From Anaerolineae bacterium (lineage in GTDB: Bacteria > Chloroflexota > Anaerolineae > Aggregatilineales > Phototrophicaceae): 64,000 bases of DNA. Where the stretch lies: contig JAJEGA010000090.1 in NCBI GenBank assembly GCA_022820125.1, positions 38,911 through 102,910 of the forward strand, in the 5' to 3' direction. How positions within the stretch are numbered: position 1 is the first letter of the stretch; each line of letters starts with the position of its first letter. Under the pieces are notes generated by a model. The model ran no database searches. It was not told the origin of the DNA and was given only the letters and a program-made list of their open reading frames with translations. The position numbers were made by a program, and so were the translations under genes. This document shows positions 46,101 to 54,587 of this stretch, one piece after another.

Positions 46101-46277
46101 CCCGCCGTCGGTCGTCTTCCACACCCCGCCGGCGCAGGCGCCCATGTAGAAGGTCATCTTCTGCGAAACATCGCCGGCGACAGCCACCACCCGCCCGCCG
46201 CGATGCGGTCCGATGCAACGCCACTCCAGCTTGTCCAGCAGTTGGCTTCTGATTTCGTCCCGCATATCGTCGCCCAT
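43143..46277 (-). CDS. BNR/VPS10-like beta-propeller protein (glycosyl-hydrolase-type repeats)
   Basis: A 1044-residue protein built from BNR/Asp-box repeats: SxDxGxTW-like units such as TTDGGQYWRNI, SLDAGLSWRHV, SRDGGGAWEKV, SFDGGDSWQDI and TTDYGETWTAI recur through residues 40-690, enough for one or two beta-propellers. A C-terminal part (about 740-1044) holds a beta domain and then a helical segment. Proteins of this size are often annotated as VPS10-domain or sialidase-like, but no sialidase arginine triad is obvious and there is no signal peptide, so catalysis is uncertain. GAGGG lies 9 nt before ATG 46277. It is convergent with kbl; the stops are only 20 nt apart. Confidence 0.85.
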   Translation of the reverse strand: MGDDMRDEIRSQLLDKLEWRCIGPHRGGRVVAVAGDVSQKMTFYMGACAGGVWKTTDGGQYWRNISDGFFNTAAIGALAVSASDPNVIYAGTGESTIRGNVSHGDGVYKSLDAGLSWRHVGLSESRHIGKIVIHPSNPDHVYVAAFGRAFGPNEERGVYRSRDGGGAWEKVLYKSARAGSHDVALDVNNPRILFAAIWQAQRYPHKLENGGPDSGLWRSFDGGDSWQDITRNPGLPTGILGKIGVAVSPAQAGRVWACVEAEDGAVFRSDDYGETWIRLSEQSLLRTRPWYYMHVTADTQDPDTVYIQNYSLWKSVDAGASFETMPTPHGDEHALWIDPADNQRMARGNDGGACISFNGGKSWSSIYNQPTAQLYHVCADDRFPYRVYGSQQDNTAITLPSATVDGAIHERDWYAPGGGESGYIAIKPDDPDIVVASGPIGQRAYNDLMTLYNHRSGQKWIITAWPELYGWGAGAERMKYRFQWTFPIMFSQHDPDTLYVCSQHLHRSTNLGASFEVISPDLTRNDPDKLKPSGGPITRDNTGAEVYCNIFALAECPHEAGVLWAGTDDGLAHISRDGGETWREITPPDLPEWALISIIDASAHQVGAAYIAATRYKLDDCKPYLFKTTDYGETWTAITDGIPAHEFTRVIREDPNRRGLLYAGTETGIYVSFDDGANWRRMRGNLPVCPIHDLIIKNRDLVVATHGRSFWILDDLSPLHQAQGQFADGNAQLFASAPKVRMRVYSGFGGWDERYSADTVNYGGVGTSVAAFTNRPGADRPIFLNAGHNPREGIVFWYHLAADSQEAIALNFRKADGELIRSFSSDDHSALSTAAGVNRFEWNMRCPGSTAVDGVDGWWGRPDGPLVVPGDYVAELVVDGESMSQRFEVRADPRIETSMEDFERQFEVLLAIRDRLSQNNELINKLVRLRRQVAAWAARSDDEALKAAADEIASAVKARLPELINVGFTESQLYASGLHEKFNALFDSVDSADYAPPQQARDVFAQLSDELDGQLAYARTDLGETVSDFNARVRELGLEAVDSL

Positions 46278-46370
46278 AAACCTGTTCCCTCAATTGAAGT
46301 CGTCAGCGAAGTTTAACCCTTGCAATTGGTCTTCGCCAGAAGCGCTCCATTCAGGGCAATGCGACAAAAT

Positions 46371-46442
46371 GTAGGGACGCTCCTTGGGTCGCCCGTTGAA
46401 AATGGCCTGCAATTTGCGGGCGTTTCAGCGAAACGCCCCTAC
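46371..46442. repeat. Inverted pair of family A palindromes
   Basis: The plus copy at 46371-46397 and the minus copy at 46416-46442 face each other across 18 bp, so the pair could also form a larger cruciform. Confidence 0.75.
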
Positions 46443-46529
46443 AGATTACGGAATGTGCGGGACAATTGTCATTTATCAGCGCAATTTTGGTTTGAAGCGA
46501 ATGCTCTGCCTAAGCGCATCGCCATTTTT

Positions 46530-46557
46530 TTGTCCCCAATCGGAATCGTGTTATCAT
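46530..46557 (+). promoter_or_regulatory. Possible sigma-70 promoter before the oligopeptide importer operon
   Basis: TTGTCC (46530-46535), a 16-nt spacer and TATCAT (46552-46557), about 113 nt before ATG 46671. Consensus match only. Confidence 0.35.
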
Positions 46558-46670
46558 CTGACTGCGCATGACAACTACAAATTCAGACTCAAGGAGGCGC
46601 CGCGCGACCAATTGCTCCTATAGCATCTCAAATGTTAAGTCCCAACTTTACCGATAGGAGAAATGTACAA

Positions 46671-48584
46671 ATGTCAAGGAAACTAATCCTTCTCACCGTC
46701 TTGCTCACAGCCTTCAGCGCGTTGGGCTTCGTCTCAAGCCAGGGCATGTACAACGAAGCGCCCGCCCTGGCCGAGATGGTGGCCGCTGGCGAGCTCCCGC
46801 CCGTCGACGAGCGCCTGCCCGCTGAGCCGCTGGTCATCGAACCGGTCGAAGAAATCGGCCAGTACGGCGGCACCTGGCGCCTGGTCGACAACAACGACAG
46901 CAACGGCTGGACGCAAATGACAATTGGCGTGGAGCCATTCCTGAAATGGAACCGCGATGTCAATGGCTTCCGCCCCAATATCGTGGCAAGTTGGGAATGG
47001 AATGACGACGCCACCGAACTCGCCGTCAACTTCCGCCAGGGCATCAAGTGGTCGGACGGCGATCCTATGACCGTCGACGATTATCTCTTCTGGTGGAACG
47101 ATATGGTGCTCGATGAAGATGTGCCCGTGAACGCGCCCTTCGGCACCACCGTGCGCGGCGAGTTGATGTCCGTCGAAAAGGTCGACGACTACACGCTGCA
47201 GTTCAGCTTCCCCCATTCCAACCCGCTCTTCATGGAATACAAATCGCGCGGCGCCTACCATTCGTCGATCCATATCGTGCCGGAACATTATATGCGGCAG
47301 TTTCACCCGGCATACAGCGAGGCCGAGGATGCTACCGAATTGGTCAACCGCTACAACTTCGGCAGCCGCATGCACTATCCGGACAAACCGACGCTCTCCG
47401 CCTGGATGGTCGTGGATTATGTCGCCAGCCAGCGGCTGGTGCTGGAACGGAATCCCTACTACTGGAAGGTCGATACCGAAGGCAACCAGTTGCCCTATAT
47501 TGACCGCCTTGATGTCGAGATTCCCCAGGGCAGCGCCACCGAACTGGTCGCCCTCAAGGGCATCGCCGGCGAGCTGGATATGCAGGTCCGCGATGTGAAT
47601 CTGTTGGATGTGCCGCTCGTGCTGGAAAACCAGGAAGCGGGCGACTACCGCGTGATTATGTGGAGCCGCGGCGACTACGCCTGGCCCTGGATCATCCCCA
47701 TGTACGACTATCCGGATGAAGGCATCCTCGACCTGATGTACATGAAGGAATTCCGCCAAGCCATGTCCCACGCCATCAACCGCGATCGCATCAATGAGAT
47801 CACATCGCTCGGGCTCGCCACCGCCCGCCAGTTCTCCCTGAGCGCCGAGAGCCCGGAATTCCAGACGCCCGAGGGCCAGGCATTCTATCAGGAATGGGCA
47901 GCGTCATACGCCAGTTACGATCCCGAGCTTGCGGGCCAATTGCTTGATGGCATCGGCGTTGTCGATGCGGACGGCGATGGCTGGCGCGATCGGCCCGATG
48001 GCGCGGCGCTGGAGCTCATCGTCGATATCCCCGCCACCGACACCGGTTCCATCGACCGCATGGACTTGGTCAAGGAAGATTGGGAAGCGATTGGCTTGAA
48101 GACCGTGCTCAACATCATCGCCGGGGAAGTCGTGAGCGCGCGTCACCTGGCGGGCGAGATCATGATCCGCGCCTGGGGCAGCGCGGCCGCCTGGGGCTTG
48201 GTCTCCGCCGCGACCGTCTGGACGCCGATCGAAGGCGTAACCTACTCAATCGGAGGCGCGAGGATCGGCGATTATTACAACTCCGGTGGTGAACGCGGCG
48301 TGGCGCCGCGGCCGGGCTCCATGCTCGAGCAGCTTCAAGACGCTTACACCGAGTTGATCAGCATTGTCGATCCGGAAGAACGCACCGCCAAATTGCTGGA
48401 AGCCTATCAGATCCATATCGACGAAGGTCCTATCACCATCGGCACCATCGGTGAACATCCCAGCCCGGTCATCGTCAAGAACAACTTCCGCAATGTACAA
48501 GACTTCGGCTTGGTCGCCGGCTGGGACCTGGCTTTCCCCGGCACCGCCGACCCGGAACAGTTCTTCTTCGATCAAGACGGCTAA
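46671..48584 (+). CDS. ABC transporter substrate-binding protein, family 5 (large)
   Basis: A 637-residue extracytoplasmic binding protein of SBP family 5. It is longer than its two relatives here and resembles the group of large peptide or oligosaccharide binders. The signal is MSRKLILLTVLL, then a core ending FVSSQG. Family blocks: EIGQYGGTWRL, FRQGIKWSDGDPMTVDDYLFW, LSAWMVVDYVASQRLVLERNPYYW (quoted in part as QRLVLERNPYYW) and EFRQAMSHAINRDRI. TAGGAG lies 10 nt before ATG 46671; the longer frame starts without support. It is the first gene of a complete five-gene importer operon ending with two ATPases. Confidence 0.93.
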   Translation: MSRKLILLTVLLTAFSALGFVSSQGMYNEAPALAEMVAAGELPPVDERLPAEPLVIEPVEEIGQYGGTWRLVDNNDSNGWTQMTIGVEPFLKWNRDVNGFRPNIVASWEWNDDATELAVNFRQGIKWSDGDPMTVDDYLFWWNDMVLDEDVPVNAPFGTTVRGELMSVEKVDDYTLQFSFPHSNPLFMEYKSRGAYHSSIHIVPEHYMRQFHPAYSEAEDATELVNRYNFGSRMHYPDKPTLSAWMVVDYVASQRLVLERNPYYWKVDTEGNQLPYIDRLDVEIPQGSATELVALKGIAGELDMQVRDVNLLDVPLVLENQEAGDYRVIMWSRGDYAWPWIIPMYDYPDEGILDLMYMKEFRQAMSHAINRDRINEITSLGLATARQFSLSAESPEFQTPEGQAFYQEWAASYASYDPELAGQLLDGIGVVDADGDGWRDRPDGAALELIVDIPATDTGSIDRMDLVKEDWEAIGLKTVLNIIAGEVVSARHLAGEIMIRAWGSAAAWGLVSAATVWTPIEGVTYSIGGARIGDYYNSGGERGVAPRPGSMLEQLQDAYTELISIVDPEERTAKLLEAYQIHIDEGPITIGTIGEHPSPVIVKNNFRNVQDFGLVAGWDLAFPGTADPEQFFFDQDG

Positions 48585-48607
48585 AAGCGCCCTTCCCCAT
48601 CAAGCAT

Positions 48608-48650
48608 TCTCCCCCTCTCTCGTTGTGGAGAGGGGGCCGGGGGGTGAGGG
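48608..48650 (+). repeat. C/T-G/A-rich hairpin (family B), copy 5
   Basis: CTCCCCCTCTC-loop-GAGAGGGGG, then CCGGGGGGTGAGGG. It sits between the binding-protein stop and the first permease ATG. Confidence 0.85.
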
Positions 48651-48673
48651 ACGGATTGAAGAACTAACTCACC

Positions 48674-49657
48674 ATGGCCAAATACATCCTGCGCCGCGTC
48701 GTCGCCATCTTGCCGACGCTGTTACTCATAACCATCTTCGGCTTCCTGGTCATGGAAGCGCCGGAGGGCGACTATGTCACCAGTTACATCATCCGCGAAT
48801 ACGGGCACGGAAACACCGAGGCGGCGAGGATTGAAGACCAGCTCCGCGAATTCCTCGCCCTCGACCGTCCGGTTTATGAGCGCTTTGTCACCTGGCTGGC
48901 GCGCTTTGCCCAAGGGGACTTCGGCGATTCCTTCGACCTGCGCCGCCCCGTCCGCGATATCATCAACAATCGCATCGGTCTCACTCTCACCATCTCGCTG
49001 GCGACCTTCGCCATTTCCTGGGGCATCGGCATTCCACTCGGCGTCTACAGCGCCACTCATCAATACTCTAAATCTGACAACTTCTTGACCACTGTCACCT
49101 TCGTCGGCTTGGGCTTGCCCGACTTTCTGCTCGCCTTGGCTTTTCTCATCCTCGGCTGGCAATTGACCGGCGAGGTGCTGACGGGCTTGCAATCGGTCGA
49201 ATTTCTCGACCAGCCCTGGTCGCTGGCCAAGCTGCTTGATCTCCTGAAACATATGGTGATACCGGTATGCGCCGTCGTCATCACCGGTACCGCCTGGGTC
49301 ATGCGCGTCATGCGCGGCAACCTGCTCGATCAACTGGGCAAGGATTACATCGTCACCCTGCGCGCCAAGGGCGTGCCCGAGCGCGTCGTCATCTGGAAGC
49401 ATGCCGTCAAAAACTCGCTGCACCCGCTGATCGCCGCCCTTGGCCAGACGCTCGCCTGGCTGATCAACGGCTTCACCATCACCAGCATCGTGCTTGAGCT
49501 GCCCACCATCCAAACTGTTTATCTAAACGCCACCCTGCAGCAAGACGTCTACCTGGCTGGCACGATTCTCATTCTTATAGGTTTCCTCGTTCTTATTGGC
49601 ACGCTATTGGCTGATATCATCCTGGCCTGGATGGACCCGCGCATCCGCTATGAATAA
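48674..49657 (+). CDS. ABC transporter permease (DppB/OppB-like)
   Basis: A 327-residue six-helix permease. After the first helix comes EAPEGDYVTSYI and then LDRPVYERFVTWLARFAQGDFG (quoted in part), the DppB-type periplasmic region. The coupling loop is LRAKGVPERVVIWKHAVKN. No clear ribosome-binding site precedes ATG 48674, and the hairpin region lies just upstream. Partner of the next gene. Confidence 0.93.
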   Translation: MAKYILRRVVAILPTLLLITIFGFLVMEAPEGDYVTSYIIREYGHGNTEAARIEDQLREFLALDRPVYERFVTWLARFAQGDFGDSFDLRRPVRDIINNRIGLTLTISLATFAISWGIGIPLGVYSATHQYSKSDNFLTTVTFVGLGLPDFLLALAFLILGWQLTGEVLTGLQSVEFLDQPWSLAKLLDLLKHMVIPVCAVVITGTAWVMRVMRGNLLDQLGKDYIVTLRAKGVPERVVIWKHAVKNSLHPLIAALGQTLAWLINGFTITSIVLELPTIQTVYLNATLQQDVYLAGTILILIGFLVLIGTLLADIILAWMDPRIRYE

Positions 49658-49673
49658 CGCGAGCCTTTGACTC

Positions 49674-50813
49674 ATGCTTTCACCTGAATCTCCGCTCGAC
49701 CAAGTCGCATTCACCGATTTCGACGCCGAAGAGACCGACGTCATCTCCGTCCGCCGCTTGATGTGGCTGCGCTTCAAGCGCAACCGACTCGCGTTGATCG
49801 GCAGCGTCGTCTTGATTATCATGTACCTCGCCGCCATCCTCGCCGGCTTCATCGGCCCCTATGGCTTGCGCGAAACCCACGCGAAATTCCCGGCGTCGCC
49901 GCCGCTCTTGCCGCGCTTCGTTGACGAAGAAGACAACTTCGGTTTCCGGCCCTTCGTCTACGCGATGGAATCGAAAGTTGACACCAAGACCTTCAAGCGC
50001 GTTCTGACACCCAACACCGAGGTAAAGCACTACGTTCACTTCTTCGCCCGCGGCACGCCCTACACCATCCTCGGCTTCATCGAAAGCGATATCCATCTCT
50101 TCCATGTCGATGAACCGGCGAAGGTATTCTTGCTCGGCACGGACAAGCAAGGGCGCGATCTCTTCTCGCGCATATTCTATGGCGCGCAAGTTTCTCTGAC
50201 CGTTGGGCTGGTCGGCGTCAGCATGAGCTTGATATTCGGCACGTTAATCGGCATCGCCGGCGGTTACTTCGGCGGCCTCTTCGACGATATTTCCCAGCGC
50301 GTCATTGAGGTGCTGATCTCCTTCCCGCAGATTCCGCTCTGGCTGGCGCTGGCGGCGCTGATACCGCCAACCTGGTCGTCGGTGCAGCGCTTCTTCGCCA
50401 TCTCGATCGTGCTTTCGCTGGTCAACTGGGGCGGCTTGTCGCGCCAGGTCCGCGGCATGGTCTACGCCTTGCGCGAAGAAGACTACGTCATCGCCGCCCG
50501 TTACGCCAGCGCCTCGAATTGGCGCATCATCGTCAAGCATCTCTTGCCCAATACCTTGAGCCATATCCTGGTCATCGCCACCATTTCCATTCCCGCGATG
50601 ATCCTGGGCGAAACGGCGCTCAGCTTCCTCGGCTTGGGCATCCAGCCGCCGATGACGAGTTGGGGCTTGCTGCTGAACCAGGCGCAACATACGCGCGTGC
50701 TAATCCAACAGCCCTGGCTCTTGACGCCGGCGCTTTTCGTCGTGGCCACCATCATTTCGTTCAACTTTCTCGGGGACGGGCTGCGCGATGCCGCCGATCC
50801 TTTCGCGAATTAG
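49674..50813 (+). CDS. ABC transporter permease (DppC/OppC-like, long form)
   Basis: A 379-residue permease. The N-terminal leader and first helix are followed by an extra external segment of about 80 residues (roughly 65-145), before the conserved loop LGTDKQGRDLFSRIF. Long-form DppC proteins of this kind occur with large family-5 binding proteins. Later motifs are standard: RYASASNWRIIVKHLLPN, SFLGLGIQPPMTSWGLLL and FLGDGLRDAADPF. It is spaced 16 nt after the first permease and 10 nt before the ATPase. Confidence 0.93.
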   Translation: MLSPESPLDQVAFTDFDAEETDVISVRRLMWLRFKRNRLALIGSVVLIIMYLAAILAGFIGPYGLRETHAKFPASPPLLPRFVDEEDNFGFRPFVYAMESKVDTKTFKRVLTPNTEVKHYVHFFARGTPYTILGFIESDIHLFHVDEPAKVFLLGTDKQGRDLFSRIFYGAQVSLTVGLVGVSMSLIFGTLIGIAGGYFGGLFDDISQRVIEVLISFPQIPLWLALAALIPPTWSSVQRFFAISIVLSLVNWGGLSRQVRGMVYALREEDYVIAARYASASNWRIIVKHLLPNTLSHILVIATISIPAMILGETALSFLGLGIQPPMTSWGLLLNQAQHTRVLIQQPWLLTPALFVVATIISFNFLGDGLRDAADPFAN

Positions 50814-50823
50814 CGTGACAGAC

Positions 50824-51843
50824 ATGCACCCAAACTTGCTGGAAATCACCGACTTACGGACTCATTTCTTCACCGAACAGGGGGTCGTCCCGGCTGTTGA
50901 CGGCGTCAGCCTGCAAGTCAAGCGCGGCGGCACGCTCGGCGTCCTTGGCGAGAGCGGCTGCGGCAAATCGGTCACTGGCTTCTCAATCCTGCGCCTGGTG
51001 CGCCCGCCTGGCGAAATCGTGGGCGGCGCGATCCGCTACTACGGCCGCGAGACCGTCAATGGCGAAGATCTGACAGCGCTGGACGCCCGCAGCGAAGAAC
51101 TGCGTCAACTGCGCGGCGCCGAAATCGCCATGATTTTCCAGGAACCGATGACCTCGCTCGATCCGCTATTCACCGTCGGCAATCAGATCATGGAAGCGAT
51201 ACTGTATCACCAGGATGTCAGCAAGGCGGAAGCGGGCAAAATCGCGGTGGAAATGCTGGACAAAGTGCGAATGCCTCAACCCGCCGATGTCATCAAGCAA
51301 TATCCCCATCAGCTTTCCGGCGGCATGCGTCAGCGCGTGATGATCGCCATGGCGCTGTCTTGCGAGCCGCAATTGCTCATCGCCGATGAGCCGACCACCG
51401 CTCTGGACGTCACCACCGAAGCGCAAATCCTTGAGCTCATGCGCGAATTGCAAGACGAGCTCGGCATGGCCATCATGTTCATCACGCACGACCTCGGCGT
51501 CATCGCCGAAATGGCGGAAGAAGTCGCCGTCATGTACCTCGGCAAAGTCGTCGAACAGAGTGACATTCAGTCCCTGTTTGCCGATCCGCAGCATCCGTAC
51601 ACGCGCGCGCTCATGCAATCCATTCCCAAGATCGGGCAGAAGACCGACGGGCGGCTTGAAGCGATTCGCGGCATGGTGCCCTCGCCGCGCAGCATCCCGA
51701 CTGGCTGTCCCTTCCATCCCCGCTGCGCCAGCTTCATCGCCGATGTTTGCAATGTTAGAGCGCCGCGTTTGCAGGAGACCAAGCGGGGCCATTCGGTTAG
51801 CTGCTTCCTCTACGAAGATGGAGGTGGCGTCAATGAAGCCTGA
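50824..51843 (+). CDS. ABC transporter ATP-binding protein (DppD/OppD-like)
   Basis: A 339-residue ATPase. Walker A is GESGCGKS, the Q-loop is in [11 protein letters not shown], the signature is LSGGMRQR, Walker B is LLIADEP and the H-loop is in ITHDLG. The C-terminal oligopeptide/dipeptide extension has four cysteines starting with GCPFHPRCA. The start is ATG 50824. It may also energise the two importer operons at 24.7-26.5 kb and 32.1-33.9 kb, which have no ATPase genes in this window (inference). It overlaps the next gene by 11 nt. Confidence 0.95.
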   Translation: MHPNLLEITDLRTHFFTEQGVVPAVDGVSLQVKRGGTLGVLGESGCGKSVTGFSILRLVRPPGEIVGGAIRYYGRETVNGEDLTALDARSEELRQLRGAEIAMIFQEPMTSLDPLFTVGNQIMEAILYHQDVSKAEAGKIAVEMLDKVRMPQPADVIKQYPHQLSGGMRQRVMIAMALSCEPQLLIADEPTTALDVTTEAQILELMRELQDELGMAIMFITHDLGVIAEMAEEVAVMYLGKVVEQSDIQSLFADPQHPYTRALMQSIPKIGQKTDGRLEAIRGMVPSPRSIPTGCPFHPRCASFIADVCNVRAPRLQETKRGHSVSCFLYEDGGGVNEA

Positions 51844-52858
51844 TGGGGCAAAGGTTGTCCTCGAAGTACAGAACCTGAAAAAATATTACCCGATCAGCGC
51901 TGGACTGCTGCGCCGCGAAGTGGGACAGGTCAAAGCGGTCGACGACATTTCCTTCAGCATTCCCCCGCGCATGACGCTGGGACTGGTGGGCGAAAGCGGC
52001 TGCGGCAAGACGACCGCCGCCCACACCATCATGCGGGGCCTGGAGCCGACCAGCGGCAAAGTCATCTTTCACCACCAGCAACTGGGCGCCATTGATCTGG
52101 CGACTGCCGACCGAGATACGCTTTTCCAAGCGCGGCGCAATATGCAGATGGTCTTCCAAGACCCGCAATCCTCGCTCAATCCCCGCATGACCTTGCTCGA
52201 TATCATCGGTGAACCGCTCGAAATCTACAATATCGCCAAAGGATCGGAATTGGTCGATCGCGTGGCGCAGTTGCTGAAGCGCGTTGGCTTGCGCCCGGAA
52301 TATATGCGCCGTTTCCCCCATGCCTTCAGCGGCGGCCAGCGCCAGCGCATCGGCATCGCCCGCGCCCTCGCCCTCAATCCGCAATTCATTGTCGCCGATG
52401 AACCCACCTCGGCGCTTGACGTCTCCATTCAGGCGCAGACGCTGAATCTGCTGCAAGATTTGCAGGACGAGTTTTCGCTCTCCTACCTGTTCATCGCCCA
52501 CGATCTAAGCGTCGTGGAACATATCAGCGATTTTGTCGCCGTGATGTACGTCGGGAAAATCGTTGAACGCGCCGATACAAGACGCCTGTATCACGCGCCC
52601 AAACACCCGTACACCGAAGCGCTGCTTTCCAGCATACCGCGGCCCGACCCCGCAATCCAAAAGAAGCGGGTCGCTATTCGCGGCGAGCTGCCAAACCCAG
52701 CCAATCCGCCCAAGGGCTGCGCCTTTCACCCGCGCTGCCCCTACGCCGAAGCCATTTGCCGGGAGGAAGAACCGCCGCTCCAAGAGATCGAAAGCGGTCA
52801 TGTCGCCGCCTGCCACTTCGCCGACCGGCTGGCGCTGCGCGGCGTGAATGAGTTTTAG
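51833..52858 (+). CDS. ABC transporter ATP-binding protein (DppF/OppF-like)
   Basis: A 341-residue ATPase, partner of the preceding one. Walker A is GESGCGKT, the Q-loop FQDPQSSLNPRM, the signature FSGGQRQR, Walker B FIVADEP and the H-loop IAHDLS. The C-terminal cysteine region GCAFHPRCPYAEAIC is that of the oligopeptide family. GGAGG lies 8 nt before ATG 51833, inside the end of the DppD-like gene. Last gene of the importer operon. Confidence 0.95.
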   Translation: MKPDGAKVVLEVQNLKKYYPISAGLLRREVGQVKAVDDISFSIPPRMTLGLVGESGCGKTTAAHTIMRGLEPTSGKVIFHHQQLGAIDLATADRDTLFQARRNMQMVFQDPQSSLNPRMTLLDIIGEPLEIYNIAKGSELVDRVAQLLKRVGLRPEYMRRFPHAFSGGQRQRIGIARALALNPQFIVADEPTSALDVSIQAQTLNLLQDLQDEFSLSYLFIAHDLSVVEHISDFVAVMYVGKIVERADTRRLYHAPKHPYTEALLSSIPRPDPAIQKKRVAIRGELPNPANPPKGCAFHPRCPYAEAICREEEPPLQEIESGHVAACHFADRLALRGVNEF

Positions 52859-52878
52859 TCCGGCCCAGAGTGGATAGC

Positions 52879-52907
52879 TTGACAGAACAAAGGCATTCGC
52901 GTACAAT
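52879..52907 (+). promoter_or_regulatory. Strong sigma-70 promoter of the sugar-type importer
   Basis: TTGACA (52879-52884), a 17-nt spacer and TACAAT (52902-52907), the best consensus match in the window. A leader of about 170 nt follows, containing an AGCAGATAGCAGATAGCTGATAG-type direct repeat (about 52911-52933). Confidence 0.7.
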
Positions 52908-53084
52908 GCTAGCAGATAGCAGATAGCTGATAGGCGACATAATGGCTACGACATCCACAAGGTATTCGCATTAATCGCCCAAGCCGCCGCAGTTCTTTGA
53001 CAGCGTGGAGACGTACTGATGCCTGATAAGGAACGGCAGTGATCTGCTTTTCAAGAAACAAATGAGAAGGAAAGGAAAACGAAG

Positions 53085-54383
53085 ATGAAACAGCTATATA
53101 TATTGATCGCTATATTGCTCATTGCCATGCCTGTGATGGCGCAGGACAACATGGACCCTTGCGTCTTGGATCCGCCGATGGAGGCGGCCGAGATCAATTT
53201 CATGGGTTGGGCTTTCCCCATTACTGAATTCTTCGCCGCTGAATTAGAGAAATGCGACGAAGTCGACAACCTGAGCGTCAATGTCCAATTGCTGGATTCC
53301 GCCAGCGCCGAGGAACAAGCCAACCTGGCGCTTGCCGGCGGCGGCGACTCGCCCTGGGCCGTCCTGCACACCACGCCGGCGCGCATGGTCGTGCTGTCCG
53401 GGTTTGACGCGCTGCTCCCGCTCAACGATCTGGTTGAGCAGTACCGCGAAGAATACAACCTGGATGATATCCCGCAGCCGGTTTGGGATGCCGCCACCAT
53501 CGACGGCAACATCTACGGTGTGCCTTTCATGTCCAATACCATGCACCTCTTCTACCGCACCGATATCTTTGAAGCACACGGGCTGGACGTCCCGACCACA
53601 TACGACGAAGTCATGGACGCCTGCGCTGTGCTCGCGGCCGAACCCAGCATTGATCTGCCTTTCACCATGAACTTGCACGCCGGCTGGGCTTGGGAAATCG
53701 AGTTCATGCACTTCATCCGCTCTTTCGGCGGAAAGTTCCTGGACGACGAAACCAATATGCCGACCTTCAACAGCGATGCCGGCGTCGCCGCGTTGACGAA
53801 GATGAAAGAAGTTGTCGATGCCTGCATGGGCGCCGAAGGTTTGACCTACAGCATCGACGACAGCGAGATCGGCATGGAGACCGGCACGCTCGCCTTCGTG
53901 CACATCTGGGCCAGCCGCGCCGCCAATATGGATGATCCAGAAAAGTCGGACTACGTCGGCATCATCGGTTTTGCCGGCTCGCCCGCGCCCGATCCCGATA
54001 GCGGCATCCTGGGCGGCAGCGCCTGGATCGACGCCTACTCCATCGCCAAGCGCTCCGGCGTCGACCATGATTTGGTCTTCCGCGCCATCATGGAGACCTT
54101 CGACTTTGAAGGTCAAGTCGGTGGCGCGGCGCATGGCGCGGTCGTTCGCACTTCTGTCGCCGAAGCCGGGCACGGCGGCCGCAACCTGCCGGCTATGGCT
54201 GTTTCTCTCGGCCAAGGCGTCGGCGGCAGCTCGCTCAACCCGGCGGCGGCGCTAGTGAGCACGGCGCTTGGCAACTGGCTGCCGCTGGTTGGCACGGGCG
54301 AAGTATCACCGGAGGAAGCGCTCGACAGCGCGGCCGAAGAGTACATCGCCGAAGCGACCGCGCAAGGTTATATCGAAGGTTAG
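53085..54383 (+). CDS. ABC transporter substrate-binding protein, family 1 (sugar type)
   Basis: A 432-residue extracytoplasmic binding protein of SBP family 1 (maltose/multiple-sugar type). The signal begins MKQLYILIAILL and ends VMAQDN. Typical blocks: DSASAEEQANLALAGGGDS, YGVPFMSNTMHLFYRTDIF and HGLDVPTTYDEVMDAC. AAGGAAA is a weak ribosome-binding site before ATG 53085. Two permease genes follow after a 204-nt gap that holds palindromes of both families. Given araA in the window, a pentose-containing ligand is possible but not shown. Confidence 0.92.
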   Translation: MKQLYILIAILLIAMPVMAQDNMDPCVLDPPMEAAEINFMGWAFPITEFFAAELEKCDEVDNLSVNVQLLDSASAEEQANLALAGGGDSPWAVLHTTPARMVVLSGFDALLPLNDLVEQYREEYNLDDIPQPVWDAATIDGNIYGVPFMSNTMHLFYRTDIFEAHGLDVPTTYDEVMDACAVLAAEPSIDLPFTMNLHAGWAWEIEFMHFIRSFGGKFLDDETNMPTFNSDAGVAALTKMKEVVDACMGAEGLTYSIDDSEIGMETGTLAFVHIWASRAANMDDPEKSDYVGIIGFAGSPAPDPDSGILGGSAWIDAYSIAKRSGVDHDLVFRAIMETFDFEGQVGGAAHGAVVRTSVAEAGHGGRNLPAMAVSLGQGVGGSSLNPAAALVSTALGNWLPLVGTGEVSPEEALDSAAEEYIAEATAQGYIEG

Positions 54384-54411
54384 ACGCGCCAGCGCGCACA
54401 TTCAGCACTGT

Positions 54412-54481
54412 GTAGGGGCGACCCTCGGGTCGCCCGCCAAACCACAACATCGTAGGGGCGGCTGATCCGTCCTGTTCCGGC
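54412..54481 (+). repeat. Two family A palindromes (one near-perfect)
   Basis: The copy at 54412-54437 has a perfect 9-bp stem, GGGCGACCC-TC-GGGTCGCCC. The copy at about 54452-54481 is diverged. They lie just after the sugar-binding-protein gene. Confidence 0.85.
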
Positions 54482-54517
54482 GGCGCGATTAGACGTTTCT
54501 AAGCCGCCAAGTCTAAA

Positions 54518-54562
54518 CTCCCCTTCCCTAGCTCGCTGGGGAAGGGGCCGGGGGATGGGGTT
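54518..54562 (+). repeat. C/T-G/A-rich hairpin (family B), copy 6
   Basis: CTCCCCTTCCC-loop-GGGGAAGGGG, then CCGGGGGATGGGG. It contains the upstream in-frame ATG at 54555, which is therefore not a credible start for the permease. Confidence 0.85.
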
Positions 54563-54587
54563 TGCCTCCCACGCCAGGCCCACTATT

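Larger units (their letters stand above)
46278..46670. other. Intergenic region of 393 bp with two opposed family A palindromes
   Basis: A divergent gap between the BNR-protein gene and the third importer. It holds palindromes at 46371-46397 (plus) and 46416-46442 (minus, ending CGCCCCTAC) and a possible promoter near 46530-46557. No credible coding region was seen. Confidence 0.75.

Noticed and set aside
46320..46623. Small open frames in the 46.3-46.6 kb gap
   Set aside because: They run through palindromes, have no ribosome-binding sites and encode no recognisable sequence.
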